From Pectobacterium colocasium (GTDB lineage Bacteria; Pseudomonadota; Gammaproteobacteria; Enterobacterales; Enterobacteriaceae), in NCBI RefSeq assembly GCF_020181655.1, contig NZ_CP084032.1, forward strand, positions 4,216,001-4,280,000: a stretch of 64,000 nucleotides of DNA, given 5' to 3'. Positions 26,214 to 34,561 of the stretch are shown here, one piece after another. The notes below the pieces were generated by a model, which did not search any database, was not told the origin of the DNA, and saw nothing but the letters and a program-made list of their open reading frames with translations. Both the position numbers and the translations under genes were made by a program. Numbering within the stretch: the first letter of the stretch is position 1; each line of letters opens with the position of its first letter.

Positions 26214-27206
26214 CTAAGCGCCAATTGCCCACCCAGCGCTCGCACTGTCAAAAAACACAACGTCTATCTCGCCCAGGCGATCTCTGAGGATCCGAAACGC
26301 GGTTTCACAGAACTGCTGATTACCCTGGTGTACCGAACACGCAATCTGAGTCACATTTGCTTGCGCAAGCCGTTGAAGTAAGTGCGTTTCCTGCTCACCC
26401 ATTCCCCAGCCGAAGATGGTAAGGGTTCCCTCCAGCGAGGGGATAACTTCCCGATACACAGTGGATAGGTAGTAGCTGTTCTGGATCGCCGATAATTTCT
26501 GCGCTGACGTGCCTTCGCTCACAAACAGGGGGATGTAATTGCCAGTGTTCCAAGCACTCAGGATAGCCCCGAGAAGCCCATCGCCCTGGTCGTGAATTTT
26601 GCCTTCTCTGTCCAACACATCTCGACGCAGAGCCAGATTGCCGTGGGGGTAAAAAACCAGCGTATTGGTCTGTTCCCGAATGCTCCTCCTGAAGCGCTTC
26701 CAATCGTCATCAAAGTTTCCATTCAAGAAGCAGTCTTTGAACTGGTGCTGGTCCGGCAGGTCTAGCCCGTAGGTCATCGTCCAGTACACAAGCAGGTCGT
26801 AATTCAACGACAGAACCGTGCTGAACTGCTTCAGGAAGCGATACATGCTAGGAAGGCGTTCAGCCACATCGGCGTGCACAGGATGCACCGCACGCACTGT
26901 ATCAATGAGCGCTCGGCGAATGTCCTGGTAAACCTGACGGGTGAGGTCGTCTGGGATCTGGAGCGCAGAATTGACCTTGGTTGCATGCCAAACGAGCCGC
27001 AGAGCCAACTCAAAGTCGTTCGTAGTGAATGACCTAAAAAGATCTTCTACTTGAGCAGTTAGCAAGCTCCGTTGGCGCGCCTCTTGAAGAAGCGCCTCAT
27101 ACCCGAAACCTCTATCAACCGCGATACTTGCGCCGTTACCGACCAGAACGGTGCCCCGCTCGAAGTCCCCGGCAATATCTTCCCATCTACGAATTTCGTA
27201 TGGCAT
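26214..27206 (-). CDS. DUF4917 protein (SIR2-like)
   Basis: A 330-residue protein starting at 27206, where GGGAAGG precedes the ATG. Features of DUF4917 are TVLVGNGASIAVDRGFGYEALL (GNGAS at 23-27), VLSLNYDLLVYW, YPHGNLAL, PLFVSEGTSAQK and LTIFGWGMGEQETHLL. The GNGAS loop and the late FGWG and HLL blocks resemble nucleotide-binding sites of SIR2-type proteins, which often deplete NAD in phage defence. That activity is inference. It is the first gene of a two-gene unit with the nuclease-like gene. Confidence 0.85.
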   Translation of the reverse strand: MPYEIRRWEDIAGDFERGTVLVGNGASIAVDRGFGYEALLQEARQRSLLTAQVEDLFRSFTTNDFELALRLVWHATKVNSALQIPDDLTRQVYQDIRRALIDTVRAVHPVHADVAERLPSMYRFLKQFSTVLSLNYDLLVYWTMTYGLDLPDQHQFKDCFLNGNFDDDWKRFRRSIREQTNTLVFYPHGNLALRRDVLDREGKIHDQGDGLLGAILSAWNTGNYIPLFVSEGTSAQKLSAIQNSYYLSTVYREVIPSLEGTLTIFGWGMGEQETHLLQRLAQANVTQIACSVHQGNQQFCETAFRILRDRLGEIDVVFFDSASAGWAIGA

Positions 27207-27365
27207 AGCCCCTTCCCTTGCTTCAAAACGCTCGGCCCTAACTTCAAGGCTGATCTTCAAACACAGTTTTACCACTTTCCTGCGGCCCCTTAAATAGCAT
27301 CTGGACAGCAAAAAATGGTGTAGTCCAGCTTTTGGCCGATAGCGGACAGCATCAACGCAACGATA

Positions 27366-28217
27366 TTATTGACTCACCGTTGGAACGTCGTACGTACACC
27401 AGGCAGCAAACTCATTATGGATTCGCTCTCCCACCTGCCGGCCTCCAGCATAGATACGAACATCAGTTGTGAGTCTGTCACTATTCTTATGGTTATTAGC
27501 TACGTGAACAACCACTCCTCGATGGGAGAGCGTGCTGAGCTTTCGGCCGAGGATATGCCAGCGCCCCATCACAAAGTGCGCAGGGCTGATCAGGATGTCG
27601 AAAGGAAGGTTAATTCCAGACTTCGTGATCCCATCCACCTGAAAGGCATTGATTTCACCACACAAGATGAAGGAGACACGTTGCTGCCCGATCTGAACTG
27701 TTCGGTGAGCAAAGCAGGATTCGAGGTCAAAAAGCTGCTGTTTTGTAGGTGATGTACCAAATACCTGTCGAGGTAGTCTAATTGTGGCAGAGGAAGAAAT
27801 TAGAATGGGCGATGAATGCAGCTTTTCTCCTGACTCAAGGAAAGCCCATGCATCTTTTGGAAGAGTTTTGCGTATCCGAGTAATTGAGGGTGTGTTGTGC
27901 CAGTACCCAGGAAGGATAATCAAATCTGCATGTAGCTCTGATACCAAAGTCAGAATGTGAGTCGAACTAGACCTGTCAAGTGGAGCTATTGCAGTGATTT
28001 TCAAGATGACAGCCTGCAGTGGGTGGAAAGTGTGGCTTATACGAGCGTGATTCACTGGTTCAACGACACTGATGTGAGCGATTTCTCTTTCCTGGATCGC
28101 TATGCCCTCCACAAAACCCTGAAGGATGTATGTAGCAGTGGTGTTCACGCACCGGCCGACAGTTGGCGAGTGAGATCGATCAATTGCTACCGCACAAGTG
28201 GCAACAGATTTAACCAC
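27366..28217 (-). CDS. Nitrilase-like (carbon-nitrogen hydrolase fold) protein
   Basis: A 283-residue frame starting at a GTG (28217) that follows an in-frame stop closely; the ribosome binding site is poor, so the true start is uncertain. From about residue 70 the order of elements resembles the nitrilase fold: adjacent strand DLIILPGYW at 99-106, FILCGEINAF with Cys186, then FDILISPAHF and HRGVVVHVANNH. The Glu expected after LP in active enzymes is Gly here, so catalysis may be lost or shifted. It follows the DUF2971 gene by 57 nt and is probably co-transcribed. Confidence 0.6.
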   Translation of the reverse strand: MVKSVATCAVAIDRSHSPTVGRCVNTTATYILQGFVEGIAIQEREIAHISVVEPVNHARISHTFHPLQAVILKITAIAPLDRSSSTHILTLVSELHADLIILPGYWHNTPSITRIRKTLPKDAWAFLESGEKLHSSPILISSSATIRLPRQVFGTSPTKQQLFDLESCFAHRTVQIGQQRVSFILCGEINAFQVDGITKSGINLPFDILISPAHFVMGRWHILGRKLSTLSHRGVVVHVANNHKNSDRLTTDVRIYAGGRQVGERIHNEFAAWCTYDVPTVSQ

Positions 28218-28274
28218 GTAAGACGTGATGATTACGACATGCTAAAGGGCTGACGGAGCTCGAGATTCTGCCTC

Positions 28275-29216
28275 TCATTCAATTGCCGGAATATGAGGCT
28301 CCGAAATCATCTGATACTCGTGAGGTGACAGCCTGACCTTGTAGACCGGAATATCAATTTCACTGCAAATCTTCATGATCCTGAGGGCATTAGGATCTGA
28401 GATTCTAGCGCCGAGATGAACGGCCTTCAGGGGGGCATCGACGTCAAAACCTTTGGCCTCACTACCGTCTGGAACAACCCAGCGCCACTCTCGCTCGTAC
28501 TGCCAATCGATGGCCTTGCACAATGAGGCTACGATGCCATAAAACGCGTTAAAATCCTCGTCCCGACGCTGAGTTTTGAGAATGTGTGTAACGTCGAACA
28601 GTTGATTTGTGTATGCAACGGGCCAAAGCGTGAGTGTCGAAAGGTGGTTTCGATGAAGGCCTGTGAAATCGTACTCCATGGCGAACCCGGTATGGTTGTT
28701 GCCATAGTGACTCCACATCAGCACCGAATCCACACGTTCGCTCAGGCTGCAGATCTTGTAGCTGCTTTTGAACTGGTCAATGAGCCATGGGAGCTGTCTG
28801 GTATGGAAGTTCGACGCAAGAGCCTCAACCTCATGGAGCCATTGTTCAATGCTGGGGATGGGAGGCTCTTGAGCCGAAATCAGTGCCATCGCAGATGAAT
28901 TCGGGTCTTTAGACTCGAGCACCCTGCCGACCTGAGCCTTGCTAAAGCCCAATTCATCGAGCTTTTCCCCAGAGGCAATCTTTCGATAGTCGGCCCAGAA
29001 AACCGTGTCGTAGGGATCATTGAACTCATTGGCTACGCTTAAATAGAGGGTCTTTTCAGCTAGGTTCTTGAATGCGAAGTCACTGCAGGTTCTGATTTTG
29101 AACAATCGAGAAGGCGTATGCAGTTGCCTTTCGTTAATAAGCTTCGGGATGTTCATGCCACTGATAGTGGCTGAGGAAAAATTTTCAATCAGTTCTCTTA
29201 CCCAATCCCGCTCCAT
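28275..29216 (-). CDS. DUF2971 protein
   Basis: A 313-residue protein with clear DUF2971 marks: RLFKIRTCSDFAFKNLAEKTLYLSVANEFNDPYD near the N-terminus, ICSLSERVDSVLMWSHYGNNHTGFAMEYD in the middle and YEREWRWV later. The family is widespread in defence islands and on mobile elements; its biochemistry is not settled. It precedes the nitrilase-like gene on the same strand, forming a second two-gene unit in the cargo island. Confidence 0.85.
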   Translation of the reverse strand: MERDWVRELIENFSSATISGMNIPKLINERQLHTPSRLFKIRTCSDFAFKNLAEKTLYLSVANEFNDPYDTVFWADYRKIASGEKLDELGFSKAQVGRVLESKDPNSSAMALISAQEPPIPSIEQWLHEVEALASNFHTRQLPWLIDQFKSSYKICSLSERVDSVLMWSHYGNNHTGFAMEYDFTGLHRNHLSTLTLWPVAYTNQLFDVTHILKTQRRDEDFNAFYGIVASLCKAIDWQYEREWRWVVPDGSEAKGFDVDAPLKAVHLGARISDPNALRIMKICSEIDIPVYKVRLSPHEYQMISEPHIPAIE

Positions 29217-29499
29217 ACGAATTCCTGAACCTGCGTGGTCTGTTTAGACGTGAGACGCTATCACAACTATCAATCGCCTTCTATTTCCTAGAGATATGAA
29301 AGCCTTCTACCCAAATCCATTCGCGTTGATACGGATGGCCCGCTTTTGGCTGACAGCGACCATTTGAGCTGGTGCGCTGTTCAATTGTAAGCAAACTTCA
29401 CACTTCTGTCTGCTCTGCCATTTCAAGCACATCGTCGACTTCAATACCAAGGCATCGCACCGTGCCTTCTAACTTGGTGTGGCCGATGGCTCATGACGA

Positions 29500-29877
29500 T
29501 CAACCCATGCGATTAAGGTGGGTGTACTCGTCATCCTCGATGCACCGAATCAAGTCAGGAATTTCTTTCAAGTCCATTGTGTATTCTTGGTACTCGAGTT
29601 TTGAGGGCGAATTCCCCATTTTTGCCAAGGACTCCTTCACAAGGTCGACCAAGTAATCTTTGAGGTAGCCAGCCAACGCTTGTCTGACGAACGGGGAAAG
29701 CCGCACCAGCGTTGGTTCTGCCGGTGCCTCATCAAGGATGACGGAGGTTTTGACTGATACCCCTAGTTTGGAAAATTCCGATTTTGCAAAGTGCAAGAAT
29801 AGAGCGTCTGAAAAATCGAAGACTCGCGTTTTCAGTACCTTGCTATTCTCATCAACTACATGGATTTGAATGTTCAT
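29500..29877 (-). CDS. Unknown 125-residue protein, last gene of the AAA+ operon
   Basis: A small soluble protein with an N-terminal beta-like segment (MNIQIHVVDENSKVLKTRVFDFSDALFL) and a helical C-terminal half (VRQALAGYLKDYLVDLVKESLAKMG). It resembles no family I know. The start lies 3 nt after the previous stop, so it is translated with the three genes upstream. Its place in the operon suggests a subunit or regulator. Confidence 0.65.
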   Translation of the reverse strand: MNIQIHVVDENSKVLKTRVFDFSDALFLHFAKSEFSKLGVSVKTSVILDEAPAEPTLVRLSPFVRQALAGYLKDYLVDLVKESLAKMGNSPSKLEYQEYTMDLKEIPDLIRCIEDDEYTHLNRMG

Positions 29878-29880
29878 ATG

Positions 29881-30126
29881 TTACTTCTTTTCCTGTTCTT
29901 TGCCTTCCGTGCTTCTGATCTCTGACTCTGGGATGACCGCCCAAGCGATACCTCTACTGTCCAGCAGTTCGATGGCTGGACCAGAGAACCTTACTGTTGT
30001 CAGGATGGCAATAGGTTCCACGCCAGCGACCTCTCGTTTTCTGATCATATCTTCAACGACGCTTTTGTGAACATAGTTAGTTTTCACCTCGATTGAGGGT
30101 GGCAGCACTTTTTTACTTTTCATCAC
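29881..30126 (-). CDS. Mini Mrr-like endonuclease-fold protein
   Basis: An 81-residue protein. IEVKTNYVHKSVVEDMIRKR, then PIAILTTVRFSGPAIELLDSRGIAWAVIPESEI, follows the second half of the Mrr-type restriction endonuclease fold: an E-V-K that could be the (D/E)XK motif, the T-T-x-x-F-S strand-helix turn and the late GI strand. The first half with the catalytic Asp is absent, so it may be inactive or complete its site with a partner. It lies between two other small genes, 1-3 nt apart. Confidence 0.6.
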   Translation of the reverse strand: MMKSKKVLPPSIEVKTNYVHKSVVEDMIRKREVAGVEPIAILTTVRFSGPAIELLDSRGIAWAVIPESEIRSTEGKEQEKK

Positions 30127-30127
30127 A

Positions 30128-30352
30128 CTACTCGTTGAAGGTCTTGTGAAGCTCGCGAATCATTTGCCTGACTATTTCCGCATCCTCTGGCTTGATCAGG
30201 AGGATGTCGCCTTCGGCACTGTTGCCACGGGTTCTTTTATTTTTTATGCCCTTTTCGTCCAACTTTTTGCACAGCCAACTGATTGTGTCACGATGAAGTT
30301 CCAGATGATAGATCATCCGGTCTTCATCTGTTTCGAAATTTTCACTCATCAA
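30128..30352 (-). CDS. Unknown 74-residue protein of the AAA+ operon
   Basis: A small charged protein predicted to be helical (DRMIYHLELHRDTISWLCKKLDEKGI, then KPEDAEIVRQMIRELHKTFNE), perhaps a helix-turn-helix or adaptor. Its ATG overlaps the stop of the AAA+ gene by 4 nt, which implies translational coupling. No family recognised. Confidence 0.6.
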   Translation of the reverse strand: MMSENFETDEDRMIYHLELHRDTISWLCKKLDEKGIKNKRTRGNSAEGDILLIKPEDAEIVRQMIRELHKTFNE

Positions 30353-31206
30353 ATTGCCCCCAGTGTATTGTCGATAGAACTGTACCCCAATCTGAACCTA
30401 TGATCTAGGTGTGAAAAAAACACTTCAAAATCATGAATATCTTCAAGAACGACGTTCCTGAAGATGCCCTTTATGTCAGGAATGGTGAGATTCGAATCAC
30501 TGTAAGCTTGGTACAGGCTGTTGACTTGGTTATCGCTCAACTTGATGTTGCTCGCGAGGCTGCTAATGCACCCAATCAGCTTTCTTATGTAGTCTTCGAA
30601 AACTTCCCGTTGTAATTTCTCGTTAACTTTGAGCTTCAGGCAAAATCTCCGCACAATGGCATTGTCGATTTTTTCTTGGACATTGGTCGCGGCAATGACG
30701 ACCAATCGTGGATTGCTACAGGGATGAATCTTGTCTAGCTCCAGCATGAGGGCAGACATCGCCCTTCTTGATGCGTCGTGCTCATTGGCCCTGCTCCTTG
30801 ACATGCAGAATTGGTCGATCTCGTCAATTAGGAGGATTTTGAACTCGTCGTCAGCGGTGTTCTGTCTCAGGTAATCGAAGACTCTAGCGATATTCTTCGA
30901 GGTTTCCCCGTACTCAGCGGACATCACTTGGGGAAAATTCAAGTAATACAGATTAGCATTATTGTTTGACTCCTTAATCTTGCTTAACAGCCTGTATGCA
31001 AGTGTCGTTTTACCCGTGTTAGGCGGGCCGAACAGCAAGATTGTCGGCAGAAAGTCCAAGGCTGCAAGCATCTCTTGAGAGGCCGGGGAGGCCGTCAACT
31101 CACAGAGTTTGTGCATTCTGATTAGCTGCAAATCATTACCATAGATAAACGATGAAGACAGCCTCTTTTCAATTTCGTGTGAGTCGATTCGAACAACAGG
31201 ATCCAT
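30349..31206 (-). CDS. AAA+ ATPase (classical AAA type)
   Basis: A 285-residue protein starting at 31206. Walker A is GPPNTGKTT (60-68), Walker B ILLIDEIDQF (124-133), sensor 1 AATN (172-175) and an arginine-finger-like RRF (186-188), as in Cdc48/FtsH/Vps4-type AAA proteins. A short N-terminal segment precedes the ATPase core, and no protease or nuclease domain is attached. It leads a four-gene overlapping operon with the Mrr-like mini-protein, so it may be the motor of a multi-protein defence complex. Confidence 0.85.
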   Translation of the reverse strand: MDPVVRIDSHEIEKRLSSSFIYGNDLQLIRMHKLCELTASPASQEMLAALDFLPTILLFGPPNTGKTTLAYRLLSKIKESNNNANLYYLNFPQVMSAEYGETSKNIARVFDYLRQNTADDEFKILLIDEIDQFCMSRSRANEHDASRRAMSALMLELDKIHPCSNPRLVVIAATNVQEKIDNAIVRRFCLKLKVNEKLQREVFEDYIRKLIGCISSLASNIKLSDNQVNSLYQAYSDSNLTIPDIKGIFRNVVLEDIHDFEVFFSHLDHRFRLGYSSIDNTLGAI

Positions 31207-31455
31207 GATTTTTTCCGTGGTTACTGAGCAGGCCGCAATACTAACCCGACCCGCCCGGTTCTTCCCAAGTAAAACTCGCATCGGAAGCATCGGTTGCCAT
31301 TCCGACTTCCATCGACGCAAGAGAGCGTGTTATGAACTTGGGCGCAGAGGGTTATCGTTGCCGAAGCGCCGCGCCTGCCTGACCGATGTGAGTTATGAAG
31401 AATAGACGTTTCCGCACCGTATTTGACGCGGATGGATGCATAGGCTCCACTGCAC

Positions 31456-31722
31456 AAGTACGAGTTGAGGGTAATGTTCACTATGCTGCATTGGATGACA
31501 CGAGCAGGAGTGCCCTGGTGTTTGTTGCCCAATGATTTTCCGCCTTGGGAGACGGTGTATCAGCAAACACTGCGCTGGCTACAAACGGGTTGTTTCGAGG
31601 CGCTGGTGCAGACCTGTGCTCGGTATTACGCGTGGTGCAACAGCGTCAAGGCCAGCCCAGTGTGGTAATCCTAGATGACCACACACTGCAATCGACGTGT
31701 GAGAGCGGCCCGCAGGGATAAT
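31456..31722 (+). pseudogene. IS5-family transposase fragment, frameshifted
   Basis: LHWMTRAGVPWCLLPNDFPPWETVYQQTLRW matches the N-terminal region of IS5-type transposases (WRLLP-DFPPW-TVY). The homology then jumps frame: PSVVILDDHTLQSTCESGPQG at about 31650-31720 corresponds to the PSAAILDSQSVKTTESGGPRG motif. The catalytic core is missing. No intact inverted repeats were recognised. It is a remnant at the right border of the cargo island. Confidence 0.8.
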
Positions 31723-31744
31723 TTTGCATAAGAAGCAGAACGCC

Positions 31745-31807
31745 ACTATATCCACGTTTGGGGGGAACCGCATCGACCGCGGACTTGGTGATCTTGATCT
31801 TCGCCAT
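31745..31807 (-). pseudogene. 5' fragment of a tyrosine-recombinase (integrase) gene
   Basis: On the minus strand an ATG at 31807, preceded by GAGGAG at 6 nt, begins MAKIKITKSAVDAVPPKRGY, the typical N-terminus of phage or ICE integrases with an arm-binding domain. Resemblance ends after about 20 codons, where the IS5 remnant abuts. The rest of the gene is gone. It records an earlier integrase-bearing element at this spot. Confidence 0.7.
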
Positions 31808-32041
31808 GATGACTCCTCGAGCAATCCCGGTCTCCAAGAGCCCCATGGGAGCTACACGAGGGGAAGTCCATCTAGCCTTGTCGTAGTCCAGACAATTGCG
31901 GTACTGATGTCATCGTGACCCCCCCCACACTTCGTCTGCGTCAACGACGCAAAAAAAGGAAGGCACCCAATCCGCATTCTTTGCTGATCAAACCCACGCA
32001 TCAGACGAAGGTATCAGCTCATCGCAACAGAGAGCTGAGCC
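31808..32041. other. Upstream region of the first transfer operon
   Basis: About 230 bp between the integrase remnant and pilL. No gene is supported. It should contain the promoter of the pilL-TraD operon, but I cannot assign promoter boxes with confidence. It has a run of seven C near 31919 and an A7 tract near 31953. Confidence 0.4.
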
Positions 32042-32611
32042 ATGTCACCCACACATTCAACCCGGCGGCTGTTCGTCAGTCACCTGCTGATCATTGCAGC
32101 CTTGAGCAGCGGATGCACAACAACCACTGCCCCGCCCCCCTCACCGCCCATTAAAGCCGTCTCCCCAGTTCCCGACGCGACGCAGGGCTTCATCCCAATC
32201 GTACGCTACGGGCGCTATACCCTTGTTGAACTGGCACCCAATGCGGCGCAACGCAACCTGCTGCTACAGGTAATTGACGTGGCAATACCCGAAGACGCCC
32301 GCGCCACTGTTGGTGATGGCCTGCGGCATGTACTCAAACGCAGCGGTTATCGGCTCTGTGAAACAGCACAGCCCCTCATTGAACTGTATTCACTTCCGCT
32401 CCCCGCCGCTCACCTGCATATGGGGCCCATGATCCTACGTGACGCTCTGCTGACCCTGGCTGGCTCAGCGTGGGATATGCAGGTCGATGACCGAGTGCGG
32501 CAGGTGTGCTTTGTACGCGCCAGCACAGATAGCGAAGTCAGTGCAGTTCCCCGCAACCTCCCAGCCGCCAAAGCAGATACATCTGCCCTGCCCTCAGGAG
32601 GTCAACCATGA
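32042..32611 (+). CDS. pilL: PilL-like lipoprotein (TIGR03748)
   Basis: A 189-residue lipoprotein: a signal peptide ending LLIIAALSSGC gives a lipobox cysteine. The mature part has GFIPIVRYGRYTLVELAPNAAQRNLL, VGDGLRHVLKRSGYRLCE and LPLPAAHLHMGPMILRDALLTLAG, the TIGR03748 pattern of PFGI-1-type conjugation regions. It corresponds to the N-terminal part of PilL and probably sits at the outer membrane. None of the other type IV pilus genes (pilN to pilV) found in some relatives are here. It overlaps the next gene by 4 nt. Confidence 0.9.
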   Translation: MSPTHSTRRLFVSHLLIIAALSSGCTTTTAPPPSPPIKAVSPVPDATQGFIPIVRYGRYTLVELAPNAAQRNLLLQVIDVAIPEDARATVGDGLRHVLKRSGYRLCETAQPLIELYSLPLPAAHLHMGPMILRDALLTLAGSAWDMQVDDRVRQVCFVRASTDSEVSAVPRNLPAAKADTSALPSGGQP

Positions 32612-33258
32612 GCAACGCACCTACAAGACTGAAGCGCACGGCCACCGCAGTCTCCTGGTTCCTGATCTATGCGTGGCTGAGTGTACTCACTGTTTTTATC
32701 GGCCTGAGCTATCGCACGATAGCCGAGCTCGCCGAACGTAAACAGGTCGATGCCAGCATGCAGCAAATTCGCGTACTGGAAGAAAGCGTGACAGAGCTGG
32801 CCGACAGCATGCAGGTACTTCAAACACACACTCTCCCTGCCAGCGCTACAGCCCTACGGGAATTACAGCAGAATCTGGAAAATCGCCTCGCTCAAATCGA
32901 GCAGAAGCAGGCAAACCAGGCTTCCACACAAGCCGTGCAAACGCTTCGTGACGAGCTTGAGCGGCTGAAGTCTCAACAGGACGTTGCCCGCTCCAGCCCC
33001 CCAACCACCCACAGCACCGCCAGTCCGACAGCGACAGCGCCCAGAAAAATGCCATTCCCGTTCCGCATTTTGGGGCTGGAACTGCGTGCGGGACAACGCA
33101 TGGTCTCGCTGGCACCTACCAGCGGAAAACTGTCATCCAACCAAATCCAGCTCGTGTCGCTCGGCGAAACCGTGGACCAGTGGCGACTGGATGCCATTGA
33201 GGGTGACACCGCAATTTTCAGCCGCGCCGGACAGACACGCCGCCTGGCGATCCCCTGA
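32608..33258 (+). CDS. Single-pass coiled-coil protein of the transfer operon
   Basis: A 216-residue protein with one N-terminal membrane helix (about 15-35), then a long coiled coil (about 45-115), a Ser/Thr/Pro linker and a compact C-terminal domain (FRILGLELRAGQRMVSLAP, LVSLGETVDQWRLDAIEGDTAIF). The C-terminal part resembles PilP-like periplasmic domains in type. It is probably an inner-membrane protein reaching the periplasm. It is coupled to pilL and to the TIGR03759 gene by short overlaps. Family not securely identified. Confidence 0.75.
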   Translation: MSNAPTRLKRTATAVSWFLIYAWLSVLTVFIGLSYRTIAELAERKQVDASMQQIRVLEESVTELADSMQVLQTHTLPASATALRELQQNLENRLAQIEQKQANQASTQAVQTLRDELERLKSQQDVARSSPPTTHSTASPTATAPRKMPFPFRILGLELRAGQRMVSLAPTSGKLSSNQIQLVSLGETVDQWRLDAIEGDTAIFSRAGQTRRLAIP

Positions 33259-33269
33259 TGGAGAAGACC

Positions 33270-33986
33270 ATGAAACGCCTGATGACAATCCTCATCGCAG
33301 TTGCGGTGACCGCCCTTCCACTTCCCACAATGGCACAGCAACCCACCACGATGCAGTCCCGTATCGTACCGACCCAGGTCGAACAGCACCGAGACGAGCC
33401 TCTGGCTCAGGGCTGGGGCCTGAATGCTGAGGAATGGCAGCGTTACCGCGAACTCATGGAGGGGCCGCTCGGCACATACTCACCCAACCTCGACCCACTA
33501 TCAGCATTGGGCATCGAGGCACGCAGTGACGACGAACGACAACGCTATGCCGAACTGCAAGTACAGGCAGAAGCACGTCGCGTTGAAAAGCTGCTGGCCT
33601 ATCAGCGTGCTTACGATGAAGCCTGGCAAAGGCTGAACCCCGGCATGCAGCGGGTGAACCTGCCGGATGCCGCCCCCAACAGCAACGCACTGATCGGCAA
33701 TGGCCGCACGGCAGTGTTCGTCAAAGACGACTGCCTCTCGTGCACCGAGCACGTACAACGCCTGCAAGCCTCTGGGACTGAATTCGACCTGTACATGGTC
33801 GGCTCGCGGCAAGACGATGCGCGTATCCGCGATTGGGCCAAGCGTGCCCGGATCGACCCGGTACGGGTGCGTAATGGCACTATCACCCTGAACCACGATG
33901 CCGGTCGCTGGTTGTCTCTGAGCATACCCGGAGAACTGCCCGCCAGTCTCAGGCAGGTCAATGGTCAATGGCAACGCCAGCCCTGA
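33270..33986 (+). CDS. ICE protein, PFL_4693 family (TIGR03759)
   Basis: A 238-residue exported protein with a cleavable signal peptide (MKRLMTILIAVAVTALPLPTMAQ). The start at 33270 is chosen for GGAG; an upstream ATG at 33258 overlaps the previous stop. LGIEARSDDERQRYAELQVQAEARRVEKLLAYQRAYDEAW and the thioredoxin-like FVKDDCLSCTEHVQRL with a C-L-S-C pair fit TIGR03759. It probably assists disulfide-dependent assembly in the periplasm. Confidence 0.88.
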   Translation: MKRLMTILIAVAVTALPLPTMAQQPTTMQSRIVPTQVEQHRDEPLAQGWGLNAEEWQRYRELMEGPLGTYSPNLDPLSALGIEARSDDERQRYAELQVQAEARRVEKLLAYQRAYDEAWQRLNPGMQRVNLPDAAPNSNALIGNGRTAVFVKDDCLSCTEHVQRLQASGTEFDLYMVGSRQDDARIRDWAKRARIDPVRVRNGTITLNHDAGRWLSLSIPGELPASLRQVNGQWQRQP

Positions 33987-34561
33987 ACGCCATGCAGCGC
34001 CTGAATGTACTACTGGCGTACCTGCTGCTGACCAGTCTGGCCCAGGCGCAGGAAATCCCTCCACCCGCCTACCAGTTGGCCGCCCGACGAGCAGGTATTC
34101 CTTCCGTCGTCCTGTATGCCGTGGCGTTGCAGGAAAGTGGCGTGTACCGGAGAGAACGTATCGTGCCGTGGCCGTGGTCGCTGAATATCGCCGGCCAGTC
34201 ACGCCGATATGCCAGCCAGGCGCAAGCCTGCGCAGGAGTGCATCAGGCTCTGCAAGACGTACCGCCTACACGCATCGACGTGGGCCTGGGGCAAATCAAT
34301 CTCGGTTGGCAGAAGCACCGCTACCGCCAGCCCTGTGAATTACTCGATCCGTACAACAACCTGACAATCGCTGCGCAGATCCTCAAAGAGCAGCACACAC
34401 CCGGCGAAGACTGGTTGCTGGCCATTGGTCGCTACCACCGACCAGCAGGAGGTGCTCCGGCGGCACGCTACCGCCGCAGTGTGTCGCAGCACCTTCAGCG
34501 TGTATTGGGACCACAACAGCAATTGTTCGCCCCCACTGTCAGCAAGGAGACCTCCCCATGA
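33968..34561 (+). CDS. Lytic transglycosylase of the transfer system
   Basis: A 197-residue SLT-type peptidoglycan hydrolase. The catalytic Glu lies in YAVALQESGVYR, and VGLGQINLGWQ, LLDPYNNLTIAAQILKEQ and WLLAIGRYHRPAGG complete the fold. An N-terminal hydrophobic segment (VLLAYLLLTSLAQAQ) acts as a signal peptide. It opens a local gap in the cell wall for the secretion channel, like VirB1. It overlaps the genes on both sides. Confidence 0.93.
   Translation: MATPALNAMQRLNVLLAYLLLTSLAQAQEIPPPAYQLAARRAGIPSVVLYAVALQESGVYRRERIVPWPWSLNIAGQSRRYASQAQACAGVHQALQDVPPTRIDVGLGQINLGWQKHRYRQPCELLDPYNNLTIAAQILKEQHTPGEDWLLAIGRYHRPAGGAPAARYRRSVSQHLQRVLGPQQQLFAPTVSKETSP

Noticed and set aside
32042..34561. 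Type IV pilus operon as in PAPI-1
   Set aside because: Only the PilL-like lipoprotein is present. The prepilin, ATPase and PilV shufflon genes are absent, so the pilus here is the MPF-G conjugative pilus only.
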